A stretch of 64,000 bases of DNA from Acididesulfobacillus acetoxydans (GTDB lineage: Bacteria > Bacillota > Desulfitobacteriia > Desulfitobacteriales > Desulfitobacteriaceae). Location: NCBI RefSeq assembly GCF_900016645.1, contig NZ_CDGJ01000058.1. One strand, written 5' to 3'. Made by a program: the position numbers and the translations under genes. Below the pieces are notes generated by a model that saw nothing but the letters and a program-made list of their open reading frames with translations, had not been told where the DNA came from and searched no databases. Shown here one piece after another: positions 7,604-16,052 of this stretch (the stretch's first letter is position 1; each line of letters starts with the position of its first letter).

Positions 7604-9193
7604 CTAGAACAGGTGCCCGGAAAAAATGAGCAGGCCGAAACAGGTCAGTTGGAGCGTACAAATCCGGGCCAGCATATCCCAGGCTTTGCTTTGTCCCCAG
7701 AAATGTTTCTTTTTGTTGGCCCGTTCCAGGAATTCGAAACCGATCATCAGGATCGCCATGTAGAGCCCGTAGATGATGTAATGCCATTCGGTGCCGTGCC
7801 AAATCCCCATGAGGAGGAAAAGGAGGAGGTAGCCGGCGGCCGAGGCCATGTAGCGGTTAGTCAGCCATTTCTTTTTGGCACTGGTCAGGACAAAACGCAT
7901 GTAGATGTAATCCCTGAACCACATGGAAAGGGAAATATGCCAGCGCTGCCAGAAGTCTTTGATGTTTTTGGCCCAGAAGGGGGCTTTGAAGTTTTCGGGG
8001 GACTTAATTCCGAAAAAGCGGCTGACACCGATGGCAAAGACGCTGTAGCCGGCAAAATCGAAGAAGAGGTAAGCGCTGTAAGCATACATGTATTTGACCG
8101 TGGGCCAGAAAGCGTGGGCATGAGTCAGGGGAGCGAGAGCATAGCGGTTGATCAGATAAGCGATGATGAACTTATAGAGAAAGCCGCGGAAAATGTACTC
8201 CAGGCCCTCCACCATGTACCCGGTATATTCTTGCCGGGTCAGAGTTTTTCTCAGATCGGAGAGAAAGCGGCGGTAGCGATCGATAGGGCCGGAAGCCAAG
8301 GTGGGGAAAAAGAGGACGAAGCTGATGAAGTCTCCCAGGTTGACTTCTTTAATCAGGCCGTCCCGGATTTCAATCACTGTACCTACGATGCGAAAGGTGA
8401 CGTAGGAAATTCCCAAAAATCCCAGCAGGGAGTCCCAGATAGGTTTCATCTGGCCCTGGTTGGAAGGAGTGGCTGCCGGGAAGCTTGGGGAGCTTGACGG
8501 AACGTGAGAACCTGAGAAAGCGTGAGCTCCGGCTGAAGCTGAGGGTCCCGACAAAGCCTGAGAGCTAGAAAAGGCGTGGGAGCCTGAGAGAGCCGGGAAG
8601 CCTGACAGTGCCTGTGGGCCGGATAGACCCTGAGCGACTGAAACGACATGAGTGCCGGGCAAGGTGTGAACTGCCGGCAGAGACCGGACAACTGCCGGCA
8701 GAGACTGGACCTCCGGGAATGATTGATAGCCGGAGGGAGCCGACGAGGCGGGGAGTGACGGTGAGAAGCCTCGGACCGAGTGAGCGGCCTGAGCGTGTTG
8801 TTGCGCGTGTCCGGCCAGGGCTGTGGTGGCAGGACTTCCCAGGAGACTCTGCACATAGTGATTGAGTCCCAGCAGGGGGACAAACTTGACCAGTAGGAGC
8901 GGCAAGAGGCTGAGGACTACGGCCAGATAAAAGACATAAGCCTTGTTCCGGTGGCGTTCCGATTGACGGTAGTACAGATAAGTGCGGACCAGGGCGTACT
9001 CGAAGACAAAATAAACGACGGCCTGAGTAAAATAAGTGAGGGGGCGCAGAATTAAATAGAGCATGCCGACGGATACGTGCATAATCCAAAGGGAGCGCGT
9101 TCTGGGAGAAGCTTGGCTGAGGCCCAAGACGATGGCGGGAAGAATGGGAATGAGAAGCCATAAGAAGAAGGAAAAGCTGTCATACGGGATCAT
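7604..9193 (-). CDS. dltB: DltB, MBOAT O-acyltransferase for teichoic acid D-alanylation
   Basis: A 529-residue multi-pass membrane protein. DltB moves D-alanine from DltC across the membrane toward lipoteichoic acid. The MBOAT core is clear: FFPTLASGPIDRYRRF, the DFWQRWHISLSMWFRDYIYM block, and the catalytic His in LLMGIWHGTEWHYIIYG. Typical DltB has about 390-410 residues. The excess comes from a Ser/Ala/Gly/Pro-rich insert at about residues 120-247 (nt 8450-8836) built of degenerate SGSHAFS and ALSGP units, placed in the loop after the third helix. It overlaps the end of dltA by 14 bp and is the last gene of the dltC-D-X-A-B operon. Confidence 0.95.
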   Translation of the reverse strand: MIPYDSFSFFLWLLIPILPAIVLGLSQASPRTRSLWIMHVSVGMLYLILRPLTYFTQAVVYFVFEYALVRTYLYYRQSERHRNKAYVFYLAVVLSLLPLLLVKFVPLLGLNHYVQSLLGSPATTALAGHAQQHAQAAHSVRGFSPSLPASSAPSGYQSFPEVQSLPAVVRSLPAVHTLPGTHVVSVAQGLSGPQALSGFPALSGSHAFSSSQALSGPSASAGAHAFSGSHVPSSSPSFPAATPSNQGQMKPIWDSLLGFLGISYVTFRIVGTVIEIRDGLIKEVNLGDFISFVLFFPTLASGPIDRYRRFLSDLRKTLTRQEYTGYMVEGLEYIFRGFLYKFIIAYLINRYALAPLTHAHAFWPTVKYMYAYSAYLFFDFAGYSVFAIGVSRFFGIKSPENFKAPFWAKNIKDFWQRWHISLSMWFRDYIYMRFVLTSAKKKWLTNRYMASAAGYLLLFLLMGIWHGTEWHYIIYGLYMAILMIGFEFLERANKKKHFWGQSKAWDMLARICTLQLTCFGLLIFSGHLF

Positions 9194-10997
9194 AGTGGCC
9201 TCCTAGCAGTGCTCTGCGGTCCACTTTGCCGTTGGCCGTCAGAGGGATGTTGCGGATGAAGATGTAGCGCTGCGGCAGCATGTAGGCGGGCAGGACCCGG
9301 CTTAACTGTTTTCGCAAGTGTTGTCCCAAATCGAACGAGTAGTTTTGTCCGTGGGGTTCTGTCGTCTCGCGGGGTTCTGTCGTCTGGCGGGGTTCTGTCG
9401 TCTCGCGGGGCTTCGCCGCCGACAAGACGGTAATATCAGCGCAGAGCTTGACGAAAGCTTGCAGGGCCGCAGTTTTGCCCCGCCGCTCCAGCGGGAGCAC
9501 GATCGCATTTTCGACCCCGGGCAATTTGCGCAACTGTTCCTCGATTTCTCCCAACTCGATCCGGTATCCGTGCAACTTGATCTGGAAATCCCTCCGACCC
9601 AGGTAAAATAACCGCCCGTCGCGCTGGCAGCCGATGTCCCCGGTGCGGTAGGCCCGCTGGGTGCCGCCCTCCTCTCTCCAGGCAAAGAAAGCTTGTCTTG
9701 TCAGTTCGGGATGGTTGAGATAGCCGATACTGACGTTGGGACCGACAATGACGATTTCCCCTTTTTCTCCTGCAGGGAGAGGTTTGAGCAGCGAAACTGT
9801 TTCGAGACGTTGCTCGTTGTTCGTTTCGAGGCGGCTCCCGCTGTCCGTTTCAAGACGGCCCCCATTGTTTGTTTCAAGACAGCTCAGGTTGCCTGCTTCA
9901 AGGCGGTTGCAGTTGTCCGTCTCGAGGTGACTTTGATTGTTGGTGTCGAGTTCGTCCGAGTTACAGATATAAATCCGGCAACCCGGGGAATGTTCACCCA
10001 CAGGGAGTGGTTCGGAGTTTTCGGCCATTTCCGCACTGATATCAACCCCGGATACGGCGACGGTGCCTTCTGTGGGACCGTAAAGGTTAATGACCCGAGC
10101 CTGGGGGAAACGTGCCAAGAGGCGGGAGGCCACGTCGTTCGGCAGGACTTCGCCGCAGAAGAGAAAATACCGCAGATCGGGGAGGAGTGCCGAGGCAAAG
10201 CCCGGATCCAGAAGACACATTTCGGCAAAGGAGGGTGTCGACACCCAATAGCTCAGGTGTGCTTCTGCTAAAGACCGGAACAATTCCCTGGCATTCGCGA
10301 TTTGCTCCCGGTCCACGCTCCAGAGCGTTCCTCCGTTGCTCAAGGACATGTACAGGTCCATGACGGACAAATCGAAAGAGAAAGGGGCTTGATTGAGGAA
10401 GACCTCTTCCCCCCGGCGGGGGCAGTACTGGCGGTTGACCCAAGTGACAAAACTCTCCAAAGCGCGCCGTGTGATTTGCACGCCTTTGGGTTCACCGGTA
10501 CTGCCGGAGGTGAAGATGATATACCAGACATCGTCGGGGCCAATCTGCCATTCGGGCTTGCGGTGGGTTCCAAGGGGTGCCAAAGAGTGGAGATCACCCA
10601 GGTGAATTTGCTCTTGCCACAGGAAACCGCTCCTTTTCACCGCTGCGGGGAGCACTTGGGGGGAGAGTACGGCCGCGGCTTGGGAGGTCTCCAGGATTTT
10701 GCGCAAACGTTCGGGGGGAACGGATGTATCTATGGGGATATAGGGATGACCGGCTTTGACGCTGGCCAGGAAAAGAACGGGCATCTCACTTTCTTTATGG
10801 CCATAGATGACGACGGGAAGACGCTTGTGCTTATTGTGATCACTGTGATAATCACGAGCGACCCTCTCCCGCAGCCATACGGCCAAGGCATCAGAGTAAG
10901 CGTTGAGTTCCGCATAGGTCAGAGACTGCTCTCGGTGCCTGTGGGCCGGATGCTGCGGTGTCTCTTCCGCCCAGTGCTCGATTTGCTGTAAAAGCAT
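9180..10997 (-). CDS. dltA: DltA, D-alanine--D-alanyl carrier protein ligase
   Basis: A 605-residue adenylating enzyme that activates D-alanine with ATP and loads DltC. Signatures: P-loop FTSGSTGEPKG, NLYGPTEGTVAVSG, YRTGDIG and the C-terminal NGKVDRRAL lysine. Typical DltA has about 500-510 residues. Two in-frame tandem-repeat inserts explain most of the excess: seven 8-residue units of the form LETNNxxR (nt 9783-9956), and three RETTEP-like hexamers (nt 9355-9412) near the C-terminal subdomain. Both should be surface loops. The start at 10997 (MLLQQIEHW) is preferred: GAGGGAAG precedes it, while the longer frame to 11057 has an unlikely N-terminus. Confidence 0.95.
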   Translation of the reverse strand: MLLQQIEHWAEETPQHPAHRHREQSLTYAELNAYSDALAVWLRERVARDYHSDHNKHKRLPVVIYGHKESEMPVLFLASVKAGHPYIPIDTSVPPERLRKILETSQAAAVLSPQVLPAAVKRSGFLWQEQIHLGDLHSLAPLGTHRKPEWQIGPDDVWYIIFTSGSTGEPKGVQITRRALESFVTWVNRQYCPRRGEEVFLNQAPFSFDLSVMDLYMSLSNGGTLWSVDREQIANARELFRSLAEAHLSYWVSTPSFAEMCLLDPGFASALLPDLRYFLFCGEVLPNDVASRLLARFPQARVINLYGPTEGTVAVSGVDISAEMAENSEPLPVGEHSPGCRIYICNSDELDTNNQSHLETDNCNRLEAGNLSCLETNNGGRLETDSGSRLETNNEQRLETVSLLKPLPAGEKGEIVIVGPNVSIGYLNHPELTRQAFFAWREEGGTQRAYRTGDIGCQRDGRLFYLGRRDFQIKLHGYRIELGEIEEQLRKLPGVENAIVLPLERRGKTAALQAFVKLCADITVLSAAKPRETTEPRQTTEPRETTEPHGQNYSFDLGQHLRKQLSRVLPAYMLPQRYIFIRNIPLTANGKVDRRALLGGHYDPV

Positions 10998-11138
10998 TTT
11001 TTCACTTCCCTCGTCTTTATGTGCACATCGGAAAGCACAAAAATCGGTAGTATGCAAGCCTAACTTCGGCTTCTGCGTTCGCCGGGTGCTCCACTGAAAC
11101 GTTCGCGGCGAACGGTCTGGTTTCCGTAATTATTCCTT

Positions 11139-11291
11139 TTAGAAGCCATTGTAGATAAACGGCGGCGGGGTGTGCTGTTTTCCCACCAGATAGAGGATAA
11201 AGAGCCCCATCAGGATCAGGTAGTAATAAATGACCCGGGTCACCCAAACCGTCTTAGGGTTTTTGATGAACGAAGCGATCCAATGCTTCAT
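11139..11291 (-). CDS. dltX: DltX, small membrane component of the D-alanylation system
   Basis: A 50-residue ORF too short for usual ORF thresholds. It starts MKHWIASFIKNPKTVWV, has one transmembrane helix (YYYLILMGLFILYLVG) and ends with the conserved FIYNGF motif (family FIYNEF), which DltX uses to shuttle D-alanine from DltB to lipoteichoic acid. It overlaps the 3' end of dltD by 38 bp and precedes dltA by about 140 bp. In most Firmicutes dltX is the first gene of dltXABCD; here it sits in the middle, still directly before dltA, so dltXAB is intact and dltCD has moved upstream. Confidence 0.88.
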   Translation of the reverse strand: MKHWIASFIKNPKTVWVTRVIYYYLILMGLFILYLVGKQHTPPPFIYNGF

Positions 11292-12459
11292 TGAATTCAA
11301 CCCATCCTTTCTCACTGGGATGAGACGGATCATCCATGAAATATTTGTCATAGGCGTGGTTGGTAAAATCCGCCAAGGCAAAGCCGTAGCGGTGCGCCAG
11401 AGCGCGGACCTGCTCGTCATACTTCTGCCGCTGCCATTTGGGAAATCCGGTGAAGTCATACCAAGGGCCATTGACCGGCTGAATCAAAAAAACGGGGTCT
11501 GCCCCTTCGTTTTTCAGTACCCGCATTAAGAGGTTGAGATCAGCATATTCGGGAGAGGGATAGAAACGCCCTTTCCGCGCAGAGTTTTTGAACTTCTGCA
11601 GGTTTTTGACTTTACCTTTAAAGAAATTATTGTTGATGCCAAAAGGGTTGTTGGTTTCCACCTTGGCCACGTCTGCCGTTGCCTTTTTGAGCATTTGAGA
11701 CCAAGGGGGTAAGGTCTTCCAAGACGGATCTTGGGCATTTTTAGCGATTTCTTTTGCCGGTAGGTGGTGGAGAACCTGAAGGGTTTTACTCGCGTCCTGA
11801 ATTTCCAAAGACGCCAGTTCAACCCTGGCGGCGGGCCAATACAAGGCTTCCATCAGACGGGAAATGGGGTCGGGACGGTCGTAATATTTGAGCAGTCCCT
11901 CCAGTACCGGATAAGAGTGCTTGACTTCATTAAATTGAATCAGGCGTTGAGCCAGAGCTTCCTTGGTTTGGACAGTTAACGCAGGGTTAAAAAGCATCTG
12001 GTAGGCTTGTAAGACGGAGAAATTGGCGGCGAACGTATTTTGGGCGATTCCCCCCGGGTGGAACCACTGGGCCGAGAGAGAAAGGACGATCTTTTTGCCT
12101 TTCAAATCCTGAGCTCCGGCATAGAGGGCCTGGATCAGATCCAGGGAGCCCGCGTGCCCTACCAGGTAAGGGGTCCAGCCGGTCGGCCTACCGGCAAATA
12201 GCTTGGTGGGATTGTAAGGGCCTCCGTGATTAAACTCGGAGGACCCGTACATGGGCACTATGGCCGGGTCCTTTAAGGCTATACTTTGTAAAAGGGTTCC
12301 CTGGAAAAGCGAAGGAATAAGGTTCTCGCTCGCGGTTTCGATCATCCCGGGTTTGAGCGAGCGGCTGACCCACCAGCGGGTAAGGGGTCCGACTGCCAGA
12401 ATGGTAAGGAAAAAGAGCCCGAGGGCCAGGCCCAGAGGTGCCAAGCGCCGGCGGATCAT
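11254..12459 (-). CDS. dltD: DltD, D-alanyl transfer protein
   Basis: A 401-residue membrane-anchored extracellular protein of the D-alanylation pathway. An N-terminal helix (LALGLFFLTILAVG) anchors a SGNH-like domain: catalytic-Ser block VPMYGSSEFNHGG and the late Asp/His block MDDPSHPSEKGW. DltD is thought to complete transfer of D-alanine to lipoteichoic acid. ATG 12459 overlaps the dltC stop as ATGA, so the two are translationally coupled; the longer in-frame start at 12507 is not needed. The gene's end overlaps dltX. Confidence 0.95.
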   Translation of the reverse strand: MIRRRLAPLGLALGLFFLTILAVGPLTRWWVSRSLKPGMIETASENLIPSLFQGTLLQSIALKDPAIVPMYGSSEFNHGGPYNPTKLFAGRPTGWTPYLVGHAGSLDLIQALYAGAQDLKGKKIVLSLSAQWFHPGGIAQNTFAANFSVLQAYQMLFNPALTVQTKEALAQRLIQFNEVKHSYPVLEGLLKYYDRPDPISRLMEALYWPAARVELASLEIQDASKTLQVLHHLPAKEIAKNAQDPSWKTLPPWSQMLKKATADVAKVETNNPFGINNNFFKGKVKNLQKFKNSARKGRFYPSPEYADLNLLMRVLKNEGADPVFLIQPVNGPWYDFTGFPKWQRQKYDEQVRALAHRYGFALADFTNHAYDKYFMDDPSHPSEKGWVEFNEALDRFVHQKP

Positions 12460-12743
12460 CTGGCTTTCCCTTCCAGATAGCCGATGATTTTTTCCGGGGT
12501 CGACCACGTTTCCCGCTCCACTTCGGTGGGTGCAATCTCTAAGCCCAATTGTTCATGGATGGTCAGCATGAGCTCGACCAGACCGAAGGAATCAAGGAGG
12601 CCATGGGCAAAAAGGTCGAGCTGAAGGTTGTCTGCGACTTCTGCCGTGCCGCAGATGTCAGTTAAGGCGGACAAAATTACCGAACGGATTTTTGCTTGAT
12701 TATTTGCCTCAGCATTAGGTTCGGTCGTCGTTTGGTTATGCAT
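12456..12743 (-). CDS. dltC: DltC, D-alanyl carrier protein
   Basis: A 95-residue acyl-carrier-like protein. The phosphopantetheine-attachment serine is in GLLDSFGLVEL, and the three-helix carrier fold spans about residues 18-92. An extra ~15-residue Asn/Thr/Glu-rich N-terminus precedes the domain. It is loaded with D-alanine by DltA. As first gene of this operon it has an unusual position; a GGAGAAA site precedes the ATG. A minus-strand TATAAT (12815-12820) about 75 bp upstream could be its promoter, though no good -35 box is seen. Confidence 0.93.
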   Translation of the reverse strand: MHNQTTTEPNAEANNQAKIRSVILSALTDICGTAEVADNLQLDLFAHGLLDSFGLVELMLTIHEQLGLEIAPTEVERETWSTPEKIIGYLEGKAR

Positions 12744-13002
12744 TGTTTTTCTCCTTCGTCACGTTCATGCGGTTCATTGTGCCGCTCGTGCGGCCCTTTG
12801 GGAATACGCCATCCATTATAGGCGGGACTTCTTAGAATTTGCTGAGAATCGTGTGAGACAATTATGGTCGCTGAGCCGAAGTGCAAGAGGTGAAATAGGT
12901 GCAACGTTTACACGGATTTTCCCTATGCTATTCAGAAACTTGAGGTTGGCTAAGTGAGGACAATGACTTTCAAGCCATAAGCCAGAGGAGGGGTGTCTTC
13001 GC

Positions 13003-13533
13003 ATGATACTCAATAGTCTGGAAAGGTTCTTCATGAATCAACCGCTGCGTACGTCCTCAGTAGAATACTATCTTAAGAAAATAAGGTTCGGCAAGGTCGG
13101 CTTAACCGCCGGTAGTCTCGAGCAGAAAAAGATTCTCGAAGTGGGATGCGGAAGCGGTATATGGACGGAAGCATTGCTAAAGCACTATGACGTGAAGGAA
13201 GTACACGCTTTTGATATTGACAAGAAGATGGTTGATTTGGCTTACAGGAGATTGTCCCGATATATTCCGGGAAAACTTCTGCTGTCAATGGGGGATGTCA
13301 CGGATATTGATGAACGCAATGGCTCTGTTGATGTCGCATTTGACATTGCGATCTTGCATCATGTGGAGGATTGGCAACGAGCCATAAGAGAAATTGCGCG
13401 GGTTTTGCTGCCAGGAGGAGTTTTCTTTTTTGAAGAAGTCAACAAGAAGGGTCTGGAAGGATGGTTTAACCGGACGTTTTTTCGGCATCCAACGGATAAT
13501 CGATTTAGCACGGAGGAAACCGATGGGAGATGA
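13003..13533 (+). CDS. Class I SAM-dependent methyltransferase, probably C-terminally truncated
   Basis: A 176-residue protein with motif I ILEVGCGSGIWTEAL, acidic motif II VHAFDID, and a motif IV/post-I region VDVAFDIAILHHVEDW. The substrate cannot be told. Related small methyltransferases continue past the NRFS-x-EE motif by 30-50 residues, whereas here NRFSTEE is followed at once by TDGR and a stop, six bases before the next gene. The 3' end was probably lost by a deletion that joined it to the anti-sigma-like gene. The core fold may still be complete. Confidence 0.7.
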   Translation: MILNSLERFFMNQPLRTSSVEYYLKKIRFGKVGLTAGSLEQKKILEVGCGSGIWTEALLKHYDVKEVHAFDIDKKMVDLAYRRLSRYIPGKLLLSMGDVTDIDERNGSVDVAFDIAILHHVEDWQRAIREIARVLLPGGVFFFEEVNKKGLEGWFNRTFFRHPTDNRFSTEETDGR

Positions 13534-13539
13534 GGGGAA

Positions 13540-14486
13540 ATGGACGAGAGTCAAATGGATATTGAAAAGGTACTGCAACGTTTGCGGGTCCCGGATGACA
13601 TTGATGACCTCATGGAGGTAACGGAGAACCTTTCTGTTGATCCCGACCCGGCGAGGGTGGAAAGAATTAAGGAACGCACCCTGCGGAGGGTATGCAGCGA
13701 GCCGGGAAACGACCTATGTGAGTTGGGCCGCGAGCGCTGTGAAGCATTGAAAAAACGGCATTACGTCAAATGGTGGTATGTAACTGCCGCGGCGGCTGCA
13801 ATTTTGTTGGTTATCTTGAGCACGGGTCCCAATAACGTTATAGCGGCCGTGAACAGCATGCTTTCGTATATTCCGGGGTTTGGCCTGCACTCCACCGATA
13901 AGGTTAACCTGGTCGCTGTTTATCCGGTCCGGGCGGAAAGGGCAGGGGTAAAAATAGACATCAACGGGGTATTGGCTGACCGCAAGGGAACTTCAGTGAT
14001 GGCCTATGTCCAAGGGGGCCTTCCGGATATGCGGAGCTCCTATCTGGTTGATTCGGCAGGAAGGCGCTATCCATATAGGGGCGGGCCTATTGGTCAGGCA
14101 GGGGCCGGCACGGGGGCTTGCGAGAATCTCTGGGCTGGGTACACGGTTTTGCCGGCCAATATCAGAGAAGTTGCTTTAGTGATTCCCAGCTTGTCAAAGA
14201 GGAAATAGTAAGCCAAGACGGTACTTGGTTAAGATTCTATGTTCACTCAAATTCTGTTGATGGGGCTACGATAAGCAGCCTGGGCTTGGCGCACATCAGC
14301 GTTAATGGAAAGGAACTGAGTTCCTGGGCCAGCAGGATGAGCCCGTCAGGAAGCATGGAGTGGTTTGAAATACCGGTTCCCAAAGAGTCTAGGGATTCTC
14401 GGCTGACCGTGGCGGTGGATTCTGTAATTGTCTGGGTCAGAGGACCGTGGAAGATGGAGGTGCCGGTTACACCGGGGTTTAAGTGA
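13540..14486 (+). pseudogene. Anti-sigma-factor-like membrane protein (DUF4179/DUF5643-like), frameshifted
   Basis: Frame one (13540-14208) gives a cytoplasmic N-terminus with two Glu/Arg-rich helices, one transmembrane helix (WWYVTAAAAAILLVILS) and the first half of an extracellular beta domain. Frame two (in phase from about 14190 to 14486) supplies the expected second half, including LRFYVHSNSVDGATISSLGL and VDSVIVWVRGPWKMEVPV. A single shift around 14190-14205 would join them. The architecture is that of proteins encoded next to ECF sigma genes, but no sigma gene is found upstream, where a truncated methyltransferase lies instead. Either a true pseudogene or an assembly error. An intrinsic terminator follows at 14523. 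Confidence 0.6.
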
Positions 14487-14522
14487 GTGGGCGTCAAACG
14501 TATCATCCGGGTGCGGCTATCG

Positions 14523-14555
14523 GAACCGGGTTCGAAGTGAATCCGGTTCTTTTTT
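14523..14555 (+). terminator. Intrinsic terminator
   Basis: GAACCGG (14523-14529) pairs with CCGGTTC (14543-14549), followed by six T residues. It ends the anti-sigma-like transcription unit. Confidence 0.7.
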
Positions 14556-14556
14556 G

Positions 14557-14585
14557 TTGACACATAGAGCAAACAATATTAAGAT
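14557..14585 (+). promoter_or_regulatory. Sigma-A promoter for the DUF2087/GIY-YIG gene
   Basis: TTGACA (14557-14562), a 17-nt spacer and TAAGAT (14580-14585). The predicted start is about 60 bp before the coding region. Confidence 0.65.
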
Positions 14586-14653
14586 GTGTTTGGACATAAG
14601 CATACTAAATAAGGAAGTGTTTAGACACGGAACACGCAGATCTCGGTGAACGC

Positions 14654-15964
14654 TTGGAACGGGCGTCGCTGGCGGAACTCAAAAACGGTTACTGCGAAGA
14701 GCCGGATGGTTACAGATGCCTGGCTTGCGGCAGGAGCATTGAGAAGGGGGTCGTTTATGAGCACGGGAGTGTTCTCTATGAAGCACAACGATATATACGC
14801 ATTCATATCGAGGAAACCCACGGTTCAATGTTTGAGTTTCTCATTCATTTGGACAAGAGATTTACCGGTCTGACCGAGCATCAGAACAAGCTTCTCAGGC
14901 TCTTTTATCTGGGCAAGAGTGACGAAGAAATCAAACGGGATATGCAAATCGGCAGCACAGCCACCATCCGCAACCACCGTTTCGTTCTCAAGGAGAAAGA
15001 ACGCCAGGCCCGCTTGTTCCTGACTTTGATGGAATTATTAAAGGCTAAGAAAAGCAAGCCCACCGCACTTATCCCTCCGTCGGCAAGCGGGACAATGATC
15101 GATGGCCGGCACCTCCTTTCCGACCCAGAAAACGAGAGGATCCTCAAAAAGTATTTTCCTCATGGCTTAAACGGCCCGTTGCAGACGCTGCATATGAAGG
15201 AAAAAAGCAAACTGGCGGTATTGCGGCAGATTGCCCAGCGTTTTGCGGAGGGCAGATTTTATAGCGAAAAGGAAGTTAACGAGATTCTAAAAAGTGTCTA
15301 TGTGGACTACGTGGCTTTGCGCCGCTCTATGATTGAGTATGGATTTATGAAGAGGCTTCCTGACGGCAGCCGTTATTGGCTGAAAGAAAGCGCGCGGGGA
15401 ACGGAGGAAGAGGATGGCGCCGCAGGCCGGATGGGCGCATCAGAGGGTGGAGAAGGGGATGCGGCGGGAAAGAGTGAAGAGACTGAAGACCAGGGGTTTC
15501 TAGGCGACACGGGGGAAGATGAAGCAGGGGAGAGGGGTGTGGGCTTGCAAAAAGACGAAGGTGCGGACCGGAAAAACGAAGCGAAGGAAAGAGAAGATGA
15601 GAAAGTGGACCAAAGAGGGGAACTGAAAGCGCAGTACAAGGAAATGAAGACCGAAGCCGGTGTCTATCAAATAAGAAACACCAAGAACGGAAAGATGTTC
15701 GTGGTAGCCACTCCCAATCTCAAGACTATCAACGGGAAAGTTATGCAATTAGAGGGAGGAGGGCACACCTGCAAAGAGCTTCAGCAGGACTGGAACTTGT
15801 ATGGGGAGAAAGCCTTTGTATTTGAGGTGTTGGAGGTGTTGAAGGAAAAGGAAGAGGGCTATTTTGACAAGAAAGAAGAATTGAAGAAACTTGAAGCGAA
15901 GTGGCTGGAGCGGTTGCAGCCCTACGGTGGGCGCGGTTATAACCGGCCAAAGAAAGGACTATGA
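14654..15964 (+). CDS. DUF2087 protein with C-terminal GIY-YIG-like domain
   Basis: A protein of about 436 residues in four parts. Residues 1-60 hold CLACGRS with nearby His/Cys, perhaps a zinc site. Residues 68-115 look like a LuxR-type HTH (LTEHQNKLLRLFYLGKSDEEI). Residues ~165-235 are a DUF2087 wing (ILKKYFPHGL, RFAEGRFYSEKEVNEIL). After a highly acidic linker (~245-335) comes a GIY-YIG-like domain (GVYQIRNTKNGKMFV, then LEAKWLERLQPYGGRGYN). Function is unknown; a DNA-binding regulator with a nuclease-like domain is plausible. TTG 14654 lacks a good ribosome site; the frame is open 33 nt further upstream without a standard start. Confidence 0.65.
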   Translation: MERASLAELKNGYCEEPDGYRCLACGRSIEKGVVYEHGSVLYEAQRYIRIHIEETHGSMFEFLIHLDKRFTGLTEHQNKLLRLFYLGKSDEEIKRDMQIGSTATIRNHRFVLKEKERQARLFLTLMELLKAKKSKPTALIPPSASGTMIDGRHLLSDPENERILKKYFPHGLNGPLQTLHMKEKSKLAVLRQIAQRFAEGRFYSEKEVNEILKSVYVDYVALRRSMIEYGFMKRLPDGSRYWLKESARGTEEEDGAAGRMGASEGGEGDAAGKSEETEDQGFLGDTGEDEAGERGVGLQKDEGADRKNEAKEREDEKVDQRGELKAQYKEMKTEAGVYQIRNTKNGKMFVVATPNLKTINGKVMQLEGGGHTCKELQQDWNLYGEKAFVFEVLEVLKEKEEGYFDKKEELKKLEAKWLERLQPYGGRGYNRPKKGL

Positions 15965-16052
15965 GTATGAAAGTTTTCGGTAAACCGTCGCCTCGAAGGG
16001 GGTGGGTAAGGCTCGGCAGGTCGACGGACGCGGCTGCCCCGGAATGAGCGGC

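Noticed and set aside
7580..8497. Long plus-strand ORF of 305 codons opposite dltB
   Set aside because: It is the shadow of the MBOAT gene; it lacks a ribosome site and its composition follows the third-position bias of dltB.
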